Shown: one piece after another, positions 23,901-28,709 of the stretch
How the letters are laid out: the number at the start of each line of letters is the position of its first letter
How positions within the stretch are numbered: position 1 is the stretch's first letter
From: CAZRUA01 sp964603125
Lineage (GTDB): Bacteria; Bacteroidota; Bacteroidia; B-17B0; Aurantibacillaceae
NCBI GenBank assembly: GCA_964603125.1
Contig: CAZRUA010000042.1
Location: 1 to 28,709, forward strand
DNA: 28,709 nt
Direction of reading: 5' to 3'
Notes under the pieces: generated by a model
Database searches by the model: none
Told to the model about the DNA's origin: nothing
Seen by the model: only the letters and a program-made list of their open reading frames with translations
Translations under genes and position numbers: made by a program

Positions 23901-26081
23901 ATGTATAAATTCCAACAACTACTTAAGAGTATTTCTTTTTATTCTTTAGTTTTATCTGGATTTGTTTTGTCAGCCCAAAACAAAAAGTTCACTATTAACG
24001 AGTGTGTTACAAAAGCTAGAAGCTTCTCTCCAAAGGGCTTGCAAGGCTTACAATTTATAGGGTCTACTAAAAATGTTTGCTATATCAAAGCAAATAAATT
24101 AATAAGGCTTGATGCAAATGGCAAAACTTCTCCAATAGATTCGTTAGAGAGTTTAAATGCAAAAGTTGCAGGAAATCAATTAGCGCCTATTACTGAGTTT
24201 CCAATAATCACATGGGAGAATGATTTCGCATATTCTTTTCAAGTGGATGGAAAAAAAGTGATTATTAATGCTAGTAATTACAAAATTCCTACAAGTGTTA
24301 GTCCATTAAACTTGGGTGCAACCGATATAAAAAGAGCAGATGTTACATTGTTTGGCAAATCTGACGATGGTAAGAAAGAAGTTTATTTAAAAGAAAATAA
24401 TTTGTTTGTTTTAGTGGATGGAAAAGAAGCTAAATTAACAAATGATGGTTCGTCGGATATTGTTTACGCTCAGGGAGTTCACCGGCAAGAATTTGGTATT
24501 GATGGAGGTTTCTTTTGGTCGCCGAAGCAAACTGGTTTTGCCTTTTACAGAATGGATCAAAGCATGGTAACAGATTATCCAATTATTAATTGGAGCGAAC
24601 GCCCTGCTAAAAGCGAAACTATTAAATACCCATTTGCTGGGGATAAGAGTCATCAAGTTACCTTAGGTGTTTATAATTTCGATACGCAAAAAACAGTTTA
24701 CCTCAAAACCGGCGAACCTAAAGAGCAATACTTAACTAATATTGCTTGGAGTTTAGATGAAACCAAAATTTATATAGCAGTTGTTAATCGTGAACAAAAT
24801 CACATGTGGATGAATGAGTATAATACCAGCACAGGTGATTTTATAAAAACTGTTTTTGAGGAAATAGAGGAGAAATATATTGAGCCACTACATCCAATGC
24901 TGTTTGTTCCTTCAAAGCCCAATCAGTTTGTTTGGCAATCACGCAGAGATGGCTTTAATCATCTGTATTTATACGAAACTTCCGGAAAATTGATTAAACA
25001 ATTAACCAAAGGAAATTGGGAAGTTTTGGATGTAAATGGGTTTGATGATAAATGTGAGAATCTTTATTTTCATGCAAACGAACAAAGTCCAATTAACAAG
25101 GATTTTTATAAAGTAAACATTGCAAAAGCTCAAGTTGTTCGTTTAACAAAGGGTTCGGGCATACACATGTGTAAATTAAATTCAAGCGAAACATCGTTCC
25201 TTGATTATTATTCTAATTTAACTACACCTTTAGTTATTAATTTGGTTGATATTAAAAGTTTAAAATCAACAATTGTGCATACGGCTGAGAATCCAGTGAA
25301 AGATTTTGCAATGGGAGCTGTTAGCTTATTCACAATTAAGAATAATCAAGGTATCGATTTGTATTGCCGTATGATTAAGCCACGTGATTTTGATAGCACA
25401 AAGAAATACCCAGTGTTAGTTTATTTATATGGTGGTCCGCATGATCATCAAATTGAAAATACTTGGTTGGGTAAAGGTAATCTTTGGTATCACTATATGG
25501 CACAACAAGGATTTATTGTGTTTACTTTGGATAATAGAGGTTCTGAAAATAGGGGTAAGGCTTTTGAACAGGCTATCCACCGACAGTTAGGAACAGCAGA
25601 GATGGAGGATCAAATGTGTGGAGTGAAGTATTTAAAAAATTTATCTTATGTGGATGCAAACAGAATGGGTGTGCATGGTTGGAGTTTCGGTGGTTTTATG
25701 ACTACATCGTTAATGACAAGAAATGCAGGTGCATTTAAAGTTGGAGTAGCTGGCGGTCCTGTTATTGATTGGACTTATTACGAAATTATGTATGGCGAAC
25801 GCTATATGGATATGCCAAAAGAAAATGAGGCAGGGTATAAGAATAATAATTTATTAAATCATTTGGATAAATTGAAAGATGACTTGTTGATTATACATGG
25901 TGCACAAGATGATATTGTTGTATGGCAACATACCATGATGCTATTAAAAAAAGCTACAGAAAAAAGTATTCTGTTAGATTATTATGTTTATCCAGGGCAT
26001 GCTCATAATGTAGTTGGTCCTGATAGAGCGCACTTAATGCAAAAAATCAGTGATTATTTTATTGATAGATTGATGAAGTAA
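23901..26081 (+). CDS. S9 family dipeptidyl-peptidase IV-like serine peptidase
   Basis: 726 residues. Signal peptide (cleavage near VLSA, residue 25). Beta-propeller DPP-IV N-terminal domain with HRQEFGIDGGFFWSPKQTGFAFYRMD, where the Glu helps bind the substrate N-terminus. C-terminal alpha/beta hydrolase: YLYGGPHDHQI, DNRGSENRGKAFE, nucleophile Ser595 (GWSFGG), Asp670 (HGAQDD) and His702 (GHAHNV). It removes dipeptides or tripeptides after proline from peptide N-termini in the periplasm. Single gene with its own -7 element and a strong terminator. Whether it is DPP-IV or prolyl tripeptidyl peptidase is unclear from sequence alone. Confidence 0.93.
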   Translation: MYKFQQLLKSISFYSLVLSGFVLSAQNKKFTINECVTKARSFSPKGLQGLQFIGSTKNVCYIKANKLIRLDANGKTSPIDSLESLNAKVAGNQLAPITEFPIITWENDFAYSFQVDGKKVIINASNYKIPTSVSPLNLGATDIKRADVTLFGKSDDGKKEVYLKENNLFVLVDGKEAKLTNDGSSDIVYAQGVHRQEFGIDGGFFWSPKQTGFAFYRMDQSMVTDYPIINWSERPAKSETIKYPFAGDKSHQVTLGVYNFDTQKTVYLKTGEPKEQYLTNIAWSLDETKIYIAVVNREQNHMWMNEYNTSTGDFIKTVFEEIEEKYIEPLHPMLFVPSKPNQFVWQSRRDGFNHLYLYETSGKLIKQLTKGNWEVLDVNGFDDKCENLYFHANEQSPINKDFYKVNIAKAQVVRLTKGSGIHMCKLNSSETSFLDYYSNLTTPLVINLVDIKSLKSTIVHTAENPVKDFAMGAVSLFTIKNNQGIDLYCRMIKPRDFDSTKKYPVLVYLYGGPHDHQIENTWLGKGNLWYHYMAQQGFIVFTLDNRGSENRGKAFEQAIHRQLGTAEMEDQMCGVKYLKNLSYVDANRMGVHGWSFGGFMTTSLMTRNAGAFKVGVAGGPVIDWTYYEIMYGERYMDMPKENEAGYKNNNLLNHLDKLKDDLLIIHGAQDDIVVWQHTMMLLKKATEKSILLDYYVYPGHAHNVVGPDRAHLMQKISDYFIDRLMK

Positions 26082-26092
26082 GTTTCCTTAAC

Positions 26093-26130
26093 AAAAAGCT
26101 TCCATTAACTTTAGTTGATGGAAGCTTTTT
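26093..26130. terminator. Bidirectional rho-independent terminator
   Basis: AAAAAGCTTCCAT (26093-26105) pairs with ATGGAAGCTTTTT (26118-26130), extended inward by TAAC/GTTG with one wobble, for a 17-bp stem and a TTTA loop. T tracts on both strands. It serves the S9 peptidase (plus) and the Tsp protease (minus). A small TTCCA/TGGAA hairpin (26159-26171) follows and is probably of no consequence. Confidence 0.92.
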
Positions 26131-26201
26131 TATTTTTAATAATATGTTTTTTTTAATCTTCCAATCTGGAATTTTAAAATTTGTAATCGGTAAACCGCTT
26201 T

Positions 26202-28289
26202 CTACTTCATATCCCCAATAATATTTGCAGCTTCTTGTAAGTAAAAATCTTTTTTTAGCGCTTCAGCCCATTTTTTATTTTTACTTAGTTCAGTTGTATC
26301 ATTAGCTAAAGCTTCAACATCAGCTTTTACTAAGTTAGCGTCAAAGTCTTTAAGGTCTTTTTTAAGATCATCGTACTTTTTGTTCTCTTCACGTATTTCT
26401 TTTACTTCTGCTCTATATTTCGCTAAGCTTAAATTATATTTGGTGTCATCTTTTTTGCGCTTAAGTTCTTTAGCTTCCTCTTCCACTAATCCAAAGGCTT
26501 TGCTTTTTTTCATTCGAGCTTGGCTGTTCTTTAAAAGTTTAGCGTAATCTAAATTTTTAAATTCAACATAGGCAGCCTTTTCCATTTCGTCAAAAGCTAA
26601 AGGATTGTCTAATTCTTTTTCGCCAACATCAAGCATACTGTATGGGTCTGCTAATGCAATGTCTGGCACAACACCTTTTAATTGTGTAGTGCTACCATTA
26701 ATACGGTAAAACTTTTGCATGGTTATTTTAACAGAGCCTAATGATTTTGCGGTGTCAAAAGGTGCTACAGTTAAATTGTCCAAATCAACAAAGGATTGAA
26801 CTGTGCCTTTACCAAATGATTGTGTTCCAACAATTACGCCTCTTTTGTAATCCTGTATGGCAGCAGCCAATATTTCAGATGCAGATGCACTTCCGTGATT
26901 AACCATAACCACAAGCGGTCCATCATAAGTTACATTTTCGTTATAATCATCTAAATGTTTTGAACGGCCATTTCGTTCGCGCACCTGAACTATAGGGCCT
27001 TTGGTAATAAACAAACCCCCCATTTTCACTACTTCTTGCAACGATCCACCACCATTATCTCTTAAGTCTAAAACAATACCATCAACGCCTTCTGCTTTTA
27101 ATTTTTCTATCTCTTTTTTAATGTCTTCCGAACAGTGGTGAGCGCCAGTTTTTGTAAAGTCGGTGTAAAAGCTTGGAAGTTTAATGAATCCAATTTTTTG
27201 TTTGTTATTGTTGATGATTGCCGAGTGAGCATAGGTTTCTTTTAATTCCACTACATCTCTAATAATAGGAATAACGGTTGTTGAGCCATCTGCTTTTTTT
27301 ACAGTTAACCTAACTTCAGTTCCTTTTTTTCCTTTAATTAATTCAATGGCATCGTCAATGTCCATATCCACAACATCTACTGGTTCTCCTGCTCCTTGAG
27401 CAACCTTTAAAATAATATCGCCAGCTTTTAATTCGCCTTGTCTCCAACTTGCACTTCCAACAACAATTTCGCTTATTTTTAAGTAACCATCTTTTGATTG
27501 CAGTCTAGCTCCAATTCCTTCCATTTGCCCACTCATACTTTGGTCGAACTTCTTTTTTTCTTTAGGCATAAAAAATTCTGTATGCGGGTCATACATCGCT
27601 GTAATTGTGTTAATGTAGTTGGCTAATCTATCACGCTTGGTAACTTTTTTTAATCGTTTAAACCAATCGTCGTTTGATTTTAAAACTTTTTTGCGGGCTT
27701 GTAATTCTAAAGTGTCAAAAGGTAAAACTTTAGCAGTGGTATCTTTAGCAGCTTTAATTTTATCTTGGTCGTCCATCATACTTGACAAACGAGCAACTGT
27801 TTGATACTTTAACCATTTACGCCATTCATCTTTTAATTCATCTTCTGTTTTTGCAAACTTTACTTTTTCCGCATCCGATTCGTAAAACTCTTCTTTGTTG
27901 TAATCAAAAGGTTTGCTTAAAATCTCTTTGTATAAAGCTTCTTTACTTTCAATGCCTTTACTTATTAAACTGTACGAAAGTTCAAACATTTCAAATTTTG
28001 TAGCCTTAATTTCATCATCAATTTGCTTTTTATACTTAGCTAATTGGTCAATATCTCCTTGGGTAAGAAATTTCTTATTGTAGTCCAATCTTTTAGTGTA
28101 AAGCTCAAAAAAGTCTTCCGAAAACTTGTCGTCTAAAGTTTGTGGTTTGTAGTGAGCCTCGGTTAAACTTCCCATTAAAAGTTCAAGAGTTAATTCGTCT
28201 CTCCCAAATGTAACTTTGTATATCGTAAATGAGCATAAGCTAAAACCTAGCATTATTAAAACCCATGTTATTATTTTAGATGTAAACAT
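26202..28289 (-). CDS. prc: Carboxy-terminal processing (tail-specific) protease, S41A
   Basis: 695 residues, near the usual Tsp/Prc length. One N-terminal hydrophobic segment (about 8-26) acts as signal or anchor. Domains: Tsp N-terminal helical domain (about 30-230), PDZ (about 255-335, GIGARLQSKDGYLKI...LKAGDIILKV), and S41 catalytic core with Ser469 in GSASASEI, Lys494 in SFGKGTVQ and Gln498, the 25-residue Ser-Lys spacing being that of E. coli Prc. The C-terminal DUF3340-type helical tail is Lys/Glu-rich. It degrades or trims periplasmic proteins from their C-termini. The start lies only 12 bp from the divergent ABC frame, with no clear promoter visible. Confidence 0.95.
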   Translation of the reverse strand: MFTSKIITWVLIMLGFSLCSFTIYKVTFGRDELTLELLMGSLTEAHYKPQTLDDKFSEDFFELYTKRLDYNKKFLTQGDIDQLAKYKKQIDDEIKATKFEMFELSYSLISKGIESKEALYKEILSKPFDYNKEEFYESDAEKVKFAKTEDELKDEWRKWLKYQTVARLSSMMDDQDKIKAAKDTTAKVLPFDTLELQARKKVLKSNDDWFKRLKKVTKRDRLANYINTITAMYDPHTEFFMPKEKKKFDQSMSGQMEGIGARLQSKDGYLKISEIVVGSASWRQGELKAGDIILKVAQGAGEPVDVVDMDIDDAIELIKGKKGTEVRLTVKKADGSTTVIPIIRDVVELKETYAHSAIINNNKQKIGFIKLPSFYTDFTKTGAHHCSEDIKKEIEKLKAEGVDGIVLDLRDNGGGSLQEVVKMGGLFITKGPIVQVRERNGRSKHLDDYNENVTYDGPLVVMVNHGSASASEILAAAIQDYKRGVIVGTQSFGKGTVQSFVDLDNLTVAPFDTAKSLGSVKITMQKFYRINGSTTQLKGVVPDIALADPYSMLDVGEKELDNPLAFDEMEKAAYVEFKNLDYAKLLKNSQARMKKSKAFGLVEEEAKELKRKKDDTKYNLSLAKYRAEVKEIREENKKYDDLKKDLKDFDANLVKADVEALANDTTELSKNKKWAEALKKDFYLQEAANIIGDMK

Positions 28290-28301
28290 AATTATTGATT
28301 T

Positions 28302-28709
28302 ATGTGGTGTAATTATTCTTTAAAATTAATTGTCGATTACCTATCAAAGAATGATAATTTTAGTATCACAGATATTTTATCATCAGTAATAATATTTTGT
28401 TCAGCAGTTTTTTTAAGTCAAATGATATGGCGCGTTTATAATTACGCCAATTTTAAATCTCAACCATTTATTGAAACGGCCATAATAAATAAAGCCTATG
28501 AAATGCTTCTGATGCATCATTATCAATTTTTCCAAAACAATCTTTCCGGCAAAATTGCCAGTCAAATTAGCATCTTACGAGACAAATATGTTAGTTTTCA
28601 TGATCGAATTTTTCATGGCTCTTTATATTGTCTATCAACTATCTTAATTACTTTGGTGATTTTTTTTAATATTCATACTCATCTTGCATTAGCAAATCTA
28701 GCTTGGCTT
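28302..28709 (+). CDS. ABC exporter membrane domain, partial at window edge, N-terminus lacks first helix
   Basis: 136 codons open from ATG 28302 to the last base, with no stop. The protein begins with SLKLIVDYL, which corresponds to the segment after the first membrane helix in type-1 ABC exporters. Helix 2 (about DILSSVIIFCSAVFLSQMIW), the coupling-helix region (AYEMLLMHHYQFFQNNLSGKIASQISIL) and helices 3-4 follow. The nucleotide-binding domain would lie outside. An in-frame TGA sits 6 bp before the ATG, and the DNA further upstream is coding for Tsp on the other strand, so the missing helix 1 is not recoverable from this window. Four of eight Ala codons are GCC, which is unusual here. It may be a truncated gene, a transferred gene or an assembly join. 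Confidence 0.75.
   Translation, partial: MWCNYSLKLIVDYLSKNDNFSITDILSSVIIFCSAVFLSQMIWRVYNYANFKSQPFIETAIINKAYEMLLMHHYQFFQNNLSGKIASQISILRDKYVSFHDRIFHGSLYCLSTILITLVIFFNIHTHLALANLAWL

Noticed and set aside
28200..28301. Frameshifted continuation of the ABC exporter upstream of 28302
   Set aside because: This DNA encodes the well-formed tsp N-terminus on the other strand, and the plus-strand frames contain stops with no helix-1-like peptide.

Overview
The window is AT-rich, gene-dense chromosome from a member of the Bacteroidota. The evidence is a type IX secretion C-terminal sorting domain, DPP-IV-type S9 peptidase, a bacterial alpha-2-macroglobulin, DUF2490/DUF4956 proteins, SbsA-Ig-type and YqaE-type lipoproteins, little sign of Shine-Dalgarno sequences, and several upstream elements that match the Bacteroidota -7 consensus TAnnTTTG, some with a TTG/TTTG near -33. 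I cannot place it below phylum. No rRNA, tRNA, CRISPR array, insertion sequence or prophage was seen.

Layout. 1-333 is an AT-rich gene-free stretch with an inverted repeat and a degenerate direct repeat. 334-4296 (minus) is a likely transcription unit uvrC -> msrC -> Ig-like lipoprotein. A divergent glycosyltransferase starts 30 bp from uvrC, and a bidirectional terminator separates it from a SnoaL-like gene. 5771-5874 is a compact divergent promoter region serving the SnoaL-like gene and a group III truncated haemoglobin that looks leaderless. 6234-7430 (minus) holds a deoxynucleoside kinase followed by a SiaB-family kinase, with a perfect palindrome in the promoter. 7585-11205 (minus) encodes a 1206-residue T9SS-secreted beta-propeller protein. 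11317-13276 (minus) is a two-gene aminotransferase/omega-amidase operon for methionine or glutamine keto-acid metabolism. Divergent from it are a lipoprotein with a YqaE/Pmp3 C-terminus and a very large alpha-2-macroglobulin with an intact thioester motif.

20514-23451 (plus) is the most interesting block: five tightly packed or overlapping genes for a secreted 26-residue-repeat protein, a VTC-type polyphosphate polymerase domain, a DUF4956 membrane protein, a small lipoprotein and a DUF2490 outer-membrane barrel. Their order runs over cytosol, inner membrane, periplasm and outer membrane, which suggests an uncharacterised envelope system built round VTC/polyphosphate chemistry. This is inference. 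A convergent SPOR gene, a DPP-IV-like peptidase and a tail-specific protease (Tsp/Prc) follow.

At the right edge (28302 to the end) is an open frame for an ABC exporter membrane domain. Its N-terminus lacks the first membrane helix and its codon choice looks slightly different, so this may be a rearrangement junction, a transferred gene or an assembly join.
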